A stretch of 64,000 nt of DNA from Palsa-1439 sp050015495 (GTDB lineage: Bacteria; Verrucomicrobiota; Verrucomicrobiia; Palsa-1439): assembly GCA_050015495.1 (NCBI GenBank), contig JBEKBH010000022.1, forward strand, positions 1 to 64,000, in the 5' to 3' direction. A program made the translations under genes and the position numbers. Below, one piece after another: positions 1 through 8,673 of this stretch (the stretch's first letter is position 1; each line of letters starts with the position of its first letter). Below the pieces are notes generated by a model that was not told the DNA's origin, did not search any database, and saw only the letters and a program-made list of their open reading frames with translations.

Positions 1-555
1 TTTCTGTTCCTGCTCGCCCATCCCGGCATCGAGATCAACACCGCCAAGGTATCGCAACAAACGGGCATTGAACGCCGGGTCATTGACGAGAACCTGCCCC
101 GATTGGAGATGACGGACATGATTCTGCGCATCCAGAAGTTCAGTCATCAACCGCATCGGGTTCGGCAGGGCAATTTCAAGTGCTATCCCATCGACATGGC
201 GCTGCGTAATGCCGTGCTGCGGCAGTGGTCGCCACCGGAGCCGACGATCATGGGCTATCTGGCGGAGAACATGGTGCTGCGCCAACTCTCGACATGGCCG
301 GAGAAAATCGAGATCACCTACTACCGGGAAAGGAAGGAAGTGGATTTCGTGCTGACCCATGGCGGCAACAAACATTTGCCACTGGAAGTGAAATTCCGGG
401 ACCGGGTCGCGCAACAAGACGCTCTCCGTGGCTTTCTCAAGAAATTCGGCGGGAAACTGGGCGTGACCATTACCCGCCAAAAGGAAAGCCGGTATGAGGG
501 TGACCTCCTCGATCTGCCATTGCGCTACTTCCTGCTCGGTTGCGGGCGAGCCTGA
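1..555 (+). CDS. DUF4143-type ATPase, C-terminal part (5' end outside window)
   Basis: The reading frame is open from the first base, so the gene starts upstream; only the last 184 residues are seen. The tail carries the DUF4143 signature of AAA-type ATP-binding proteins: an 'EVDFVL' strand followed about 15 residues later by 'LEVKFRD', a pattern resembling a PD-(D/E)XK nuclease fold core. In this family an N-terminal AAA ATPase domain, not visible here, precedes this part. Function is usually unknown; members often sit in accessory regions. It converges on the integrase gene downstream. The family call is fairly secure, the biological role is not. Confidence 0.75.
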   Translation, partial: FLFLLAHPGIEINTAKVSQQTGIERRVIDENLPRLEMTDMILRIQKFSHQPHRVRQGNFKCYPIDMALRNAVLRQWSPPEPTIMGYLAENMVLRQLSTWPEKIEITYYRERKEVDFVLTHGGNKHLPLEVKFRDRVAQQDALRGFLKKFGGKLGVTITRQKESRYEGDLLDLPLRYFLLGCGRA

Positions 556-711
556 CCATCAGCATCTAGCTCAAAATTCCTCAAAACTGGAGCCTGCGTC
601 AATTTCGGGTGAACGGTGGGCCTTGGCAAGTTCGTTTCTAAGCCACTTCTCCAGGGCGATTCCAGGTTTTGGACTATGCCCCGCTGTCGTTGCGCCATTT
701 TCATGCTTCAC

Positions 712-1896
712 CTACAGGTTGACGGCCTTCATTGCGACGATCTTTCCAGCACTGTCGGCAGCCGGTCGCAGCGCCCAAAAACGGGCAGCTTCGGATTTCT
801 TCACGATCTGCTCATAATGGCGACGGCAGACGGCGGGTGCGTTCCCCATCTGATAGCTGACCCGCGCCACGTCCTGCCATTGCGCCAATGCGTAGGAGCC
901 GAACGAATGTCGCATCGCATTGATGTGCCATCGTTTCAGCCCGGCAGCCTTGCGTAGGTCAAGCAATCGTTCTCGCAACCCAACGGGGTCAACAACCGGC
1001 CCGGACCGCTTGATGTACGGATGCAACCACGCGGCGGCGGTATCGTTCAATGTCACCACGCGGCGGGTCTTGGTCTTGGTGGTCGCGGCCTCGATTGTTA
1101 CCGCTCGCTCTTGGTAGTCCACCTTCGACCAGTCCAGCCGCACGAGTTCGGCAACGCGGACACCACAGAACGTCCCAAGCACGAAGTAGGGCATGAGTCC
1201 AAAGGCTTCCGCATGTTCCAAAATGCGCACCACTTCCTCAACTTTGAAAATACCGGGTTCGGGTGGCAACCGATCATCCTTGCGCGAGTCCATCGCCGGA
1301 TTCTCCTGACACCACTTCTTTCCCGTCGCCAGCTTGAACAACGCGACGACCTGCCTCCGATAGTTGTGCCGGGTTTCAGGATGATGAGCGACTCGATCAA
1401 GCCACGCGGTGATTTCGTCGCTTTCGATCTCGGTGAACGACCGCGCTCCGAAGTCCTCAGCGAATTTACGCCAGCGACAACGGAGATTGTCCACTGTGCG
1501 TTTGCTACGCCTGCCGGTGATCTCCACAACAAGCTTCTCGACTCCCTCCGCCACTGTGGGGGCTTCAACGAATTGCAGCTTGCGGGCGATGTAGTAGGCG
1601 ACAGCGGAATCCAACTTCGCGCCCGGATAGTCAGCCAGCATCTTGAAACAGTTTGCAGCCTCAACCCGCTGGGCAACCGACAGCTCCGATGCTGCCTTGC
1701 CCACGTTGCGGCGCTCGGCGCGGAGTTCTCCCGCTCGATTCTCGGCTTCGGCGCGAGTCTTGAACGTCTCCCGGATGCGTGTCCCGTCAATCATCACGGC
1801 GATCTGATAACCCACCTTGCCGGACGGATACTGTCGTGTTAGGATTGGCGGCCATGCAGGTTCGCGCTTACGTTTTTGTTGGTCGAAAGTGGTCAT
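712..1896 (-). CDS. Tyrosine recombinase / phage-type integrase
   Basis: 394 residues. An N-terminal region (about 1-110) precedes a SAM-like core-binding domain (about 115-200) and a catalytic domain (about 215-380). Visible active-site positions are Arg247 in 'GVRVAEL', a Lys near 275 in 'TKTKTRR', Arg329 in 'NAMRHSFGSYAL' and the nucleophile Tyr361 in 'RRHYEQIV'. The two positions normally held by His are Asn (326 and 352). I chose the ATG at 1896 because 'AGAAGGA' lies 11 bases upstream; an in-frame GTG at 1932 is possible. tRNA-Gln lies 79 bases from the start, which fits an integrative element. Excision or integration of an element is inferred from the family. Confidence 0.9.
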   Translation of the reverse strand: MTTFDQQKRKREPAWPPILTRQYPSGKVGYQIAVMIDGTRIRETFKTRAEAENRAGELRAERRNVGKAASELSVAQRVEAANCFKMLADYPGAKLDSAVAYYIARKLQFVEAPTVAEGVEKLVVEITGRRSKRTVDNLRCRWRKFAEDFGARSFTEIESDEITAWLDRVAHHPETRHNYRRQVVALFKLATGKKWCQENPAMDSRKDDRLPPEPGIFKVEEVVRILEHAEAFGLMPYFVLGTFCGVRVAELVRLDWSKVDYQERAVTIEAATTKTKTRRVVTLNDTAAAWLHPYIKRSGPVVDPVGLRERLLDLRKAAGLKRWHINAMRHSFGSYALAQWQDVARVSYQMGNAPAVCRRHYEQIVKKSEAARFWALRPAADSAGKIVAMKAVNL

Positions 1897-1974
1897 GTGA
1901 TCTGGTTTCCTTCTGTCTGGTGATATTGCCACTTATTGCCACTTTATGCAAGTCAAAAGTTGTAAGTCCTTGAC

Positions 1975-2049
1975 TGCCCGGTAGTGTAATTGGTAACACA
2001 GCGGCCTTTGGAGCCGTATTTCCTGGTTCGAGTCCAGGCCGGGCAGCCA
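1975..2049 (+). tRNA. tRNA-Gln (anticodon TTG)
   Basis: Complete cloverleaf. The 7-bp acceptor stem pairs TGCCCGG with CCGGGCA. The anticodon stem CGGC/GCCG encloses the loop CTTTGGA, giving anticodon TTG. The T-loop GTTCGAGTC is canonical, the discriminator is G2046, and CCA is encoded at 2047-2049. It lies next to the integrase gene and is a candidate attachment site. Confidence 0.96.
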
Positions 2050-2094
2050 AATGAGTGCTTCCTGTGATTCCTGAGCTTGGAGTGCTCGTAAAGC

Positions 2095-3027
2095 ATGGCC
2101 AGTATTTCAGAAGAAGAAATCCAGCAGTTGCTCCGAACGGTGGAGATGTTCGAAGCGATTACGCAATCCCAGCCCGAGGATTATCAATCCTGGGAGATTC
2201 TGAAGGAGGCCTACGCCAAGCTGGGTCGTCGCGACGACAGTCTGGCGGCCTCCAAGAGGCTGGCCAAAGCCCATATCTCCCTCGGTCAATTTTCTCAAGC
2301 CATCCTCGAGTACGAGGGCCTCCTTCAGGAGTTTCCCAATGACCCCGAAGTTCTCAAGGGGCTCAAAGAAATTGAGGCGAAAACCTCCCAACTTGCCGCC
2401 AATCGACAACCCTCTGGGGCGCCGTCACTGCGTGAGGACTCCAAGCCGACACCACTTGCCCCGGCGCTGGCCGCCGGGGCAGCGGCGCCCCCCTCTTCTC
2501 GTCCGCCACCGCCAGCAAATGAAGACGGTACCAAAGCGCTGATCGACGCGTTGATCGCGGAGAAGCTGCTCACGCCACAAGCCGTCGAGCCGCTGGTCAA
2601 ACGCCTCACCTCCGGTCCCGCCAACTCCGGCGAGAGTCCGACGCCTGTCGTGCTCGCCCAATTGCTGGTCGAAGACCAACTGGTGAAGCTGGAAGACCTG
2701 CTCTCGGTGTTGGTCGACCGCAGTGGCCTGCCGTACCTGCCGCTGTCAACCTACGACGTGGACCGCGACGCTGTCTGCCTGTTGCCGCGGGAAATCTGCT
2801 TCGAAAAGTGCATCGTGCCGTTCGACTTGATCAGCCGTTCGGTACTGATTGCCACGGCGAACCCGCTCGACACGGCGGCACGCAGTCAAGCGGAAGTCAT
2901 GTTGGCCTATAACGTCTTCTGGTACGTGACGTCTGCCGAAGAAATCCACACGGCATTGCGGCGCGCCCACGGCCTCGAATCCAAACATCCCGCGGGCGCC
3001 CGCACCTCCAGTCCTGGTAAGCCATGA
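2095..3027 (+). CDS. TPR plus MshEN-like protein, companion of the pilus ATPase
   Basis: 310 residues. The N-terminal ~100 residues form TPR-like helices ('AKLGRRDDSLAASKRLAKAH', 'QFSQAILEYEGLLQEFPND'). A Pro/Ala-rich linker (about 105-150) follows. Residues ~150-300 resemble the N-terminal domain of GspE/PilB ATPases (MshEN type), with 'LAQLLVEDQLVKLEDLL' and 'CIVPFDLISRSVLIATANPLD'. There is no ATPase core. Its stop overlaps the start of the PilB gene (ATGA), so the two are translationally coupled and probably act together at the pilus motor. MshEN domains in some PilB/MshE proteins bind cyclic-di-GMP; whether this one does is unknown. Confidence 0.75.
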   Translation: MASISEEEIQQLLRTVEMFEAITQSQPEDYQSWEILKEAYAKLGRRDDSLAASKRLAKAHISLGQFSQAILEYEGLLQEFPNDPEVLKGLKEIEAKTSQLAANRQPSGAPSLREDSKPTPLAPALAAGAAAPPSSRPPPPANEDGTKALIDALIAEKLLTPQAVEPLVKRLTSGPANSGESPTPVVLAQLLVEDQLVKLEDLLSVLVDRSGLPYLPLSTYDVDRDAVCLLPREICFEKCIVPFDLISRSVLIATANPLDTAARSQAEVMLAYNVFWYVTSAEEIHTALRRAHGLESKHPAGARTSSPGKP

Positions 3028-4736
3028 AATCATTCGGAGAGAGAATTGCCGACACATTGCTGGCGGATGGGTTGCTGAACGAAGAGCAACTCAACGAAGT
3101 CCTGGATCTGCAAAAGAAACAGGGCGGCCGCCTGCTGAAGTTGCTGCTCGAGAAGCAGCTGGTCACCGAGCAGGACATGATGGTCAGCATGGGCCGTTGT
3201 CTGGGCGCGCACCCGGTCACGCTCGCCAAAATGCGCGTGCCGCAGGATGTAATCGATCTGATCCCCAAGGACCTCGGGCAGACGTACAAGATGGTCGCGG
3301 TGGCGCGGCTGGGCCGGAAACTGTTCGTGGCGATGGCGGACCCGCTCAACGTGCTCGCCCTGGACGATCTGCGGCGGGTCCGGCCCAACGTACAAATCAT
3401 CCCGCTGATCAGCACTGAAAAAGCGGTTGCCGATTTCCTCAACAACGCCCAAACACAAGTGGGCGGCGGCATCGACGCGATTCTCAAGGATGTCGATGTC
3501 TCCGATGTTGAACTGACGAAGGACAAGCAGGAGGAAATCAACCTCGACCAACTCGTCACCAGCAGCGAGGAAGGCCCGGTGATCAAGCTGGTCAACCTCA
3601 TGCTCGTCCAGGCCATCAAAGACCGGGCCAGCGACATTCACATCGAACCATTCGAGAAACAACTTCGTCTCCGCTACCGCGTGGACGGCGTGCTGTATGA
3701 CTCGACTGCCCCACCGAAGGGATTGCAGTCCGCCATCGCGTCGCGCATCAAGATCATGGCGAACCTCGACATCGCCGAGCGCCGTCTTCCGCAGGATGGC
3801 CGCTTCCGCATCAAACTGGCCGGACGGGAAGTCGATTTGCGCATCTCCGTACTGCCGACTGTCCACGGCGAAAAGATCGTCATGCGCGTGCTCGACAAGG
3901 GCACCCTCAGCCTCAATCTGGACGGCTTGGGGCTGCCCCCCGACAATCTGGAGAAATTCAAGAACGCCATCGACGCACCGCACGGGATGATCTTGATGAC
4001 CGGCCCCACCGGCTCCGGAAAAACGTCCACGCTGTACGCGGTGCTGACGCAACTGAACACCAGCGACGTGAATATCGTGACCGTCGAGGACCCGGTAGAA
4101 TACCAAATGCTCGGCGTGAACCAGGTGCAGGTAAAACCCGAGATCGGACTGACGTTTGCCAGCGGGCTGCGTTCGATCCTGCGTCAGGATCCCGATATCG
4201 TCATGGTCGGTGAAATCCGCGACTCGGAGACCGCCGACATCGCGGTGAAGGCCGCGCTCACGGGACATTTGGTGTTGTCCACCTTGCATACCAACGACTC
4301 GCCCGGCGCCATCGCGCGGCTGGTGGACATGGGAATCGAGCCGTTTCTTGTCAGTTCCTCCCTGCTCATGGTATGCGCTCAACGTCTGCTCCGCAAGATT
4401 TGCCCGCATTGCAAGGAAGCCTTCAAAGTCCCGACGGACGTGACGTCCCGGCTCGGGCTCACCCATGAAGACGTCTCCGCCAACACCTATTACCGCGGTC
4501 GCGGCTGTTCCCGCTGCAAAGAGACCGGGTTTCTCGGACGTCTGGCGATCCTGGAGGTTCTCGCGATGACCAACACGCTCCGCGAGCAAATCCTCCACGA
4601 CACCAGCTCCAAGGTCATCAAGGACCTGGCGTTGAAGGAAGGCCTGAAGACGCTGCGACTGGCGGGACTGGAAAAAGCCAGAGCGGGCCTGACATCCCTG
4701 GACGAAGTACTCCGAGTTTCGGGCAGCGAGGTCTAG
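3024..4736 (+). CDS. pilB: Type IV pilus assembly / type II secretion ATPase PilB/GspE
   Basis: 570 residues, normal length for PilB. It has an N-terminal MshEN domain (~1-150), then the hexameric secretion-ATPase core: Walker A 'GPTGSGKT' near 327, Asp box, Walker B region 'DPDIVMVGEIRD' near 389, and His box 'STLHTND'. Two CxxC pairs ('CPHC' near 459, 'CSRC' near 495) form the zinc site typical of extension ATPases. In the cytoplasm it powers pilin polymerisation at the inner-membrane platform. It is coupled by an ATGA overlap to the upstream MshEN protein. No pilT, pilC or pilin lies in the window. GspE of a type II system is the alternative; the MglA neighbours favour pili. Confidence 0.92.
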   Translation: MKSFGERIADTLLADGLLNEEQLNEVLDLQKKQGGRLLKLLLEKQLVTEQDMMVSMGRCLGAHPVTLAKMRVPQDVIDLIPKDLGQTYKMVAVARLGRKLFVAMADPLNVLALDDLRRVRPNVQIIPLISTEKAVADFLNNAQTQVGGGIDAILKDVDVSDVELTKDKQEEINLDQLVTSSEEGPVIKLVNLMLVQAIKDRASDIHIEPFEKQLRLRYRVDGVLYDSTAPPKGLQSAIASRIKIMANLDIAERRLPQDGRFRIKLAGREVDLRISVLPTVHGEKIVMRVLDKGTLSLNLDGLGLPPDNLEKFKNAIDAPHGMILMTGPTGSGKTSTLYAVLTQLNTSDVNIVTVEDPVEYQMLGVNQVQVKPEIGLTFASGLRSILRQDPDIVMVGEIRDSETADIAVKAALTGHLVLSTLHTNDSPGAIARLVDMGIEPFLVSSSLLMVCAQRLLRKICPHCKEAFKVPTDVTSRLGLTHEDVSANTYYRGRGCSRCKETGFLGRLAILEVLAMTNTLREQILHDTSSKVIKDLALKEGLKTLRLAGLEKARAGLTSLDEVLRVSGSEV

Positions 4737-4838
4737 AAACCATGCTCCGGCTCCTTCCTCGCCGTCGATCCCTCGCAAACCTGAGATTTTGGCGTCCCCG
4801 GAAACAGGATTGTGCTTTTCTGGCGGAAAAATTGGCGG

Positions 4839-4854
4839 TGGCATACCGGTTGCT
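4839..4854 (+). promoter_or_regulatory. Candidate sigma-54 (-24/-12) promoter
   Basis: TGGCATACCGGTTGCT matches the RpoN consensus TGGCAC-N5-TTGCW with one change and has the required GG-N10-GC spacing. Transcription would start near 4865, about 40 bases before the ATG at 4903. Sigma-54 control of pilus genes is known in other bacteria. This is a pattern match only. Confidence 0.4.
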
Positions 4855-4902
4855 CAGTAATCCAGCGAAAGACGTTCGGGAAACAAACAGGGATTAGTCA
4901 AC

Positions 4903-7410
4903 ATGAGATTGCCGTTTTTTCGCAGTTCGAAGGTCGAGACTACCAAGGTAACCGTGGCCGCCCCACCGCGTCCCGCGACGCCGCGCTTTACGCCGCCGCG
5001 CCCCAACCCGCCACCCACCTCCACCTCGACGTCACGGACGAACCTTCATTTGGCCGAGACGCAATTGATGAGTCATCCACTGAATGCGGCAAAAGTCGAT
5101 CCGGAGTCGCCGGCTACCCCCAATGTTGAGAGCCGGCCTGCCGCCCCGACAAACGGGCAGACGATTGCCGTGTCGCTCAGTTCCATTACCCAGCAACTGC
5201 CTGGAAATTTTCTGGCCACGGTGGGTACGGAGAACATCCGCCGTATCACCGTGAACATACCCGCGGAGTGGGTGCTGCCGCAGTTGGCGCGGGGCCGCAT
5301 TACCATCACGCTGGCTGACCTGTTGCCGTTGCTGCCCGAGGACGTCCAACGCCGACCGCTGCCTGCGGGCAACAGCCAACATGCCATCGTGCTGCCCCTG
5401 GCGGATATCGTGAGCGCGCTGCCCGTTGATTTGTTGCAGCCGCAGAACCAGACCGAGGTTGACCTCGACACTCCCGAATTTGCGCAATTCCCCAATCTCA
5501 TCGACGAGGTCGCCGATAAAACCGCTGCGGAGGCGAAGAGCGCCGTTGAAGAATCCGCCCCGGTCGAGGAGATACAGACTCGCACGCCGGAAGTCGGCGC
5601 GCGGTCAGCCGAAGAGACGCCTGTGCCCGAGGCGCCGGCTCCCGCTCCCGGTTTGGAAGAGCAGCCAGCGCCGCGCCCGTTGGCCGGGAACATGGCCAGG
5701 CCCATTCCTGCCGCCAATGAAGCTCCGGCACAACCCGCCGCGTCCGAGGGCACTGACGCGATTACCGTCAGTTTGCGCAGTCTCGTCGCGGTCATGCCGG
5801 ACCAATATTTCATCTGTCCGCGCACCGACCTGTGGCGGCGCATCGATCTCGATACGCGCATCGCGCTCCCGTCGGACCTGGTCGTGCCGCAATTGAGGAT
5901 TGCGCGTGTACGCCTTCCGCTGGCGGTTGCCGTCGGCCTGATACCGCGCTCGATCCTCGCTTCGCCGCTACCGTCCATTTCCGATGAAACCATCCCGATT
6001 GCGTTGCAGGAGATCGTACCGCAATTGCCGGTGAATCTCTTCGCCAGTCAAACGAAACAGTCCGACCTCCAGGAGATCGACTTTAGCGACAACGAGATCC
6101 CGACTCCCTTCGCCGAGAAGAACTTCACCCCGGCGACCGTCGAAATCCGCGCTCCCGAGTCCGTTCAGTTGCCGCCCCCTCGTGCGACAGTCCAGCCCGA
6201 ACAACCAGCGGAGACGGTCGAAGTCTCTTCCGTCGCGCTGGAAGACGAGGGCGCATCCATCTTCGCGGAGAAATCGGCCGCCACCGAGCCGACAGCCTCA
6301 GAAACTGTCGAGACCCGCGAGCCGGTGGTCGAGCAACCATCCGCCACTGTGGAAGCGAAAGCCGAATCACCGACATCGGCGGAGCCGGCTGTTGCCGAAC
6401 CCGTTGCCGAGGCTGCTCCATCTGCCGCCGAGGTGACGGAAGAACCCATATTCGCCGAAGCTCCGAAGGCGGTCGAACCGCCTGCGGCCCCTGCGGAAAC
6501 CGAGGCCGCCGAACCGATTACCGAAGTCGTCTCGCCGGCACCGGCCACAACGGAACCGGCTACGCAAGCTGAACCAGAATTGGTGGAGGCCGCCGCGGAG
6601 GCGGCCACGCCAGCGCCGGTCGCCGCCGAGCAACCCGTCACCGCACAAACGCCGCCGACAATCGAGCAGGTCGTGGCCACGCCGCCGCCGGCCGAGGTCG
6701 CCCCGATCGAGGAATCGGTTACGCCTCCGGCCGAAACGACGATGGAAGACGGGCAGGAAGCGCAGGTTCCCGAGCCAGCCACGCCCGCGCCGACTGTCGG
6801 GTCGACTACCGATCAAGTCCTCGCGAACCTCAACCGCTGGAGCCTCGCGGATCTCGCGCGGATCGAAGGGATCGATCCCATTCTCGCCCAGCGAATCATC
6901 GAATTTCGCAATACCCACGGTGGATTCAAGTCCATCGAGGACTTACACCAGGTTCATGGTGTCGGCCGGCGGCTGTTCCGCTCGCTGGCCAGCCCGTCGC
7001 GCCGTGGGCTCAACCGGCTGCTCGGGGTCGAGCACAACGAAGAGCTTACGCTGCAGGAAATCGTGCGGCTCACGAGCCAGCTTACGGGCGTGGCTGGCTG
7101 CATTCTCGCCATGTCCGACGGCGTGTTCCTGACCGGTGAACTGCCGCCGCACCTCGATCGCGAAACGATCAGCGTGTTCGCGCCCCAATTGTTCCGCAAG
7201 GTCGGGCGCTACATGAAAGAACTGCGGGCCGGACAGGTCACGCGGTTGTCCGTGTTCACCGACCAGCAACCGATTAGCATTCTGCGAGCGGGCGATATCT
7301 TCCTCATCGTCCTGCACGACAACCGTCACTTCAGCAAAGCGTTGCTGCGCCGTTGCGAGCGCATCAGCCAGGAACTGGCCCGGCTGTGCCGTCAGCGGAC
7401 CGTCGAGTAA
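4903..7410 (+). CDS. Large scaffold protein: duplicated N-terminal domain, HHH motif, C-terminal roadblock-like domain
   Basis: 835 residues, no signal peptide, so probably cytoplasmic. Residues ~86-190 and ~286-395 are two copies of one domain ('ITVSL.SL...P', then a strand ending 'PQL', then 'LP.DLL/LPVNLF'). Residues ~400-640 are a low-complexity Ala/Glu/Pro/Val segment. Residues ~642-700 are a helix-hairpin-helix pair ('DLARIEGIDPILAQRIIEF', 'HQVHGVGRRLFRSL') like the ComEA/PilB-associated type. The last ~120 residues resemble a roadblock/LC7 domain ('LTLQEIVRLTSQLTGVAGCILA'). The gene sits 12 bases upstream of an MglA-like GTPase gene. Roadblock proteins such as MglB act as GTPase-activating partners, so a role in tethering or regulating that GTPase is likely but inferred. 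Confidence 0.8.
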   Translation: MRLPFFRSSKVETTKVTVAAPPRPATPRFTPPRPNPPPTSTSTSRTNLHLAETQLMSHPLNAAKVDPESPATPNVESRPAAPTNGQTIAVSLSSITQQLPGNFLATVGTENIRRITVNIPAEWVLPQLARGRITITLADLLPLLPEDVQRRPLPAGNSQHAIVLPLADIVSALPVDLLQPQNQTEVDLDTPEFAQFPNLIDEVADKTAAEAKSAVEESAPVEEIQTRTPEVGARSAEETPVPEAPAPAPGLEEQPAPRPLAGNMARPIPAANEAPAQPAASEGTDAITVSLRSLVAVMPDQYFICPRTDLWRRIDLDTRIALPSDLVVPQLRIARVRLPLAVAVGLIPRSILASPLPSISDETIPIALQEIVPQLPVNLFASQTKQSDLQEIDFSDNEIPTPFAEKNFTPATVEIRAPESVQLPPPRATVQPEQPAETVEVSSVALEDEGASIFAEKSAATEPTASETVETREPVVEQPSATVEAKAESPTSAEPAVAEPVAEAAPSAAEVTEEPIFAEAPKAVEPPAAPAETEAAEPITEVVSPAPATTEPATQAEPELVEAAAEAATPAPVAAEQPVTAQTPPTIEQVVATPPPAEVAPIEESVTPPAETTMEDGQEAQVPEPATPAPTVGSTTDQVLANLNRWSLADLARIEGIDPILAQRIIEFRNTHGGFKSIEDLHQVHGVGRRLFRSLASPSRRGLNRLLGVEHNEELTLQEIVRLTSQLTGVAGCILAMSDGVFLTGELPPHLDRETISVFAPQLFRKVGRYMKELRAGQVTRLSVFTDQQPISILRAGDIFLIVLHDNRHFSKALLRRCERISQELARLCRQRTVE

Positions 7411-7422
7411 GGGAGCCCTATT

Positions 7423-8109
7423 ATGTCGATCATCAACTACGTCAACAAAGAAATCCAATTCAAGATTGTCTATTACGGTCCCGCGTTGTGCGGCAAGACA
7501 ACCAACCTGACGTACATCCACAGCCAGGTGGCCGAAGCGCACAAAGGGGAACTGGTCTCGCTGGCCACCGCGGCGGACCGCACGTTGTTCTTCGACTTCC
7601 TGCCGCTGAACGCGGTCGTCGTCAAGGGGTTCAAGACGAAATTCCAACTGTACACGGTCCCTGGCCAGGTCATTTACAATGCCACGCGCCAACTCGTGCT
7701 GCGTAGCGTCGACGGCGTCGTCTTCGTCGCCGATTCGCAGTGGGACAAGATGGAAGAGAACATCGAGAGCTTCAAGAACCTCGAAGAAAACCTCGTCCGC
7801 CAGAGCACGAGCCTCGATCAGATTCCCTACGTGCTCCAGTACAACAAGCGCGACCTGGGGAATCCTGCGCCCGTGCACTATCTTGATTTCGTGTTGAACA
7901 ACCGCAGCGTGCGCGTGCCGAGCTTCGTGGGCATCGCCACGTCGGGTCAGGGCGTGTTCGCCACGCTCAACGCCATCTCGCGGCTCTTATTGCAGAAGTT
8001 CGCGCGTGAAAACGAAACCGCGTCCGCCAAACAGCAGGCAGCGCCGACCGCGACCGCGCCGGCATCGACCGCGCTGTCGGGGATCGCGGCCGCCGCGGCG
8101 CGCCGTTGA
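7423..8109 (+). CDS. mglA: MglA-like small Ras-family GTPase
   Basis: 228 residues. P-loop 'GPALCGKTTNL' (19-29) matches the bacterial MglA form GPxLCGKTT; switch II carries 'VPGQVIYNATRQLVLR' (79-94); the 'FVADSQWDKMEEN' stretch is highly characteristic; 'NKRDL' (141-145) gives guanine specificity. The last ~35 residues are an Ala/Thr-rich tail beyond the usual ~195 residues. MglA binds GTP at the cell pole and positions pili and gliding machinery; MglB-type roadblock proteins stimulate GTP hydrolysis. SD 'GGGAG' lies 7 bases upstream. Roadblock-domain genes flank it on both sides. Confidence 0.92.
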   Translation: MSIINYVNKEIQFKIVYYGPALCGKTTNLTYIHSQVAEAHKGELVSLATAADRTLFFDFLPLNAVVVKGFKTKFQLYTVPGQVIYNATRQLVLRSVDGVVFVADSQWDKMEENIESFKNLEENLVRQSTSLDQIPYVLQYNKRDLGNPAPVHYLDFVLNNRSVRVPSFVGIATSGQGVFATLNAISRLLLQKFARENETASAKQQAAPTATAPASTALSGIAAAAARR

Positions 8110-8150
8110 CCCGCGCGTCCAACGCCATCAGACGTACCGAAGCGACACAT

Positions 8151-8639
8151 ATGCAGGCACTGGCAATCCTGACGATTCAATCCGCCGAGCGCCTCCTCAA
8201 AGCGCTCGAAGAATACCTCGACCATTCCGAGGCGTCCTATGCGCTGATCATCGACCGGGGCGGCGCCATCCTCAGCCAACTCGGGGAGATTCCTCCGTCG
8301 GTGGACGTGATGACGCTATCCGCGCTGGCGGCGGGAAGCTTTGCGGCAACGCGCGAGTTGGCCCTGCGCGTGGGCGAGGCCGAGTTTACGGCATTGCACC
8401 AGCAGGGCAAGAATTCCCAGATCCTCATCTGCTCGATCCAGGATGAAGCGATGTTGCTGACCGTCTTCGGTCCGAAGACGACGCTGGGGTTGGTGCGTTT
8501 CTATTCGGCCCGGGCCGTGAAACAAATCAGCACAGTGTTGGATCGGGCGCGGGGCGAGTCCCGGATCCCCATCGATCTCGGCCACGAAGTCACCAGCGGC
8601 CTTCGGGACGTGTTCCACGAGCCCACGCTACGCAAGTAG
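8151..8639 (+). CDS. Roadblock/LC7 (MglB-like) protein
   Basis: 162 residues with the roadblock alpha-beta pattern: 'HSEASYALIIDRGGAILSQLGEIP' as the central hairpin, 'MTLSALAAGSFAATRELAL' as the long helix and 'QILICSIQDEAMLLTVFG' as the closing strands. These small dimeric proteins bind Ras-like GTPases. Its place directly after mglA suggests it is the GTPase-activating or effector partner. I used the ATG at 8151 rather than an upstream in-frame TTG at 8106 that would overlap the mglA stop. It could equally be a regulator of a different GTPase. Confidence 0.8.
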   Translation: MQALAILTIQSAERLLKALEEYLDHSEASYALIIDRGGAILSQLGEIPPSVDVMTLSALAAGSFAATRELALRVGEAEFTALHQQGKNSQILICSIQDEAMLLTVFGPKTTLGLVRFYSARAVKQISTVLDRARGESRIPIDLGHEVTSGLRDVFHEPTLRK

Positions 8640-8673
8640 CCGCGGGCTCGTGTTCTGTCGCAGTTCAGGGCTG

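Noticed and set aside
3030..4844. 604-residue reverse ORF opposite pilB
   Set aside because: Shadow of pilB; no recognisable motifs, while the forward frame has all ATPase motifs.
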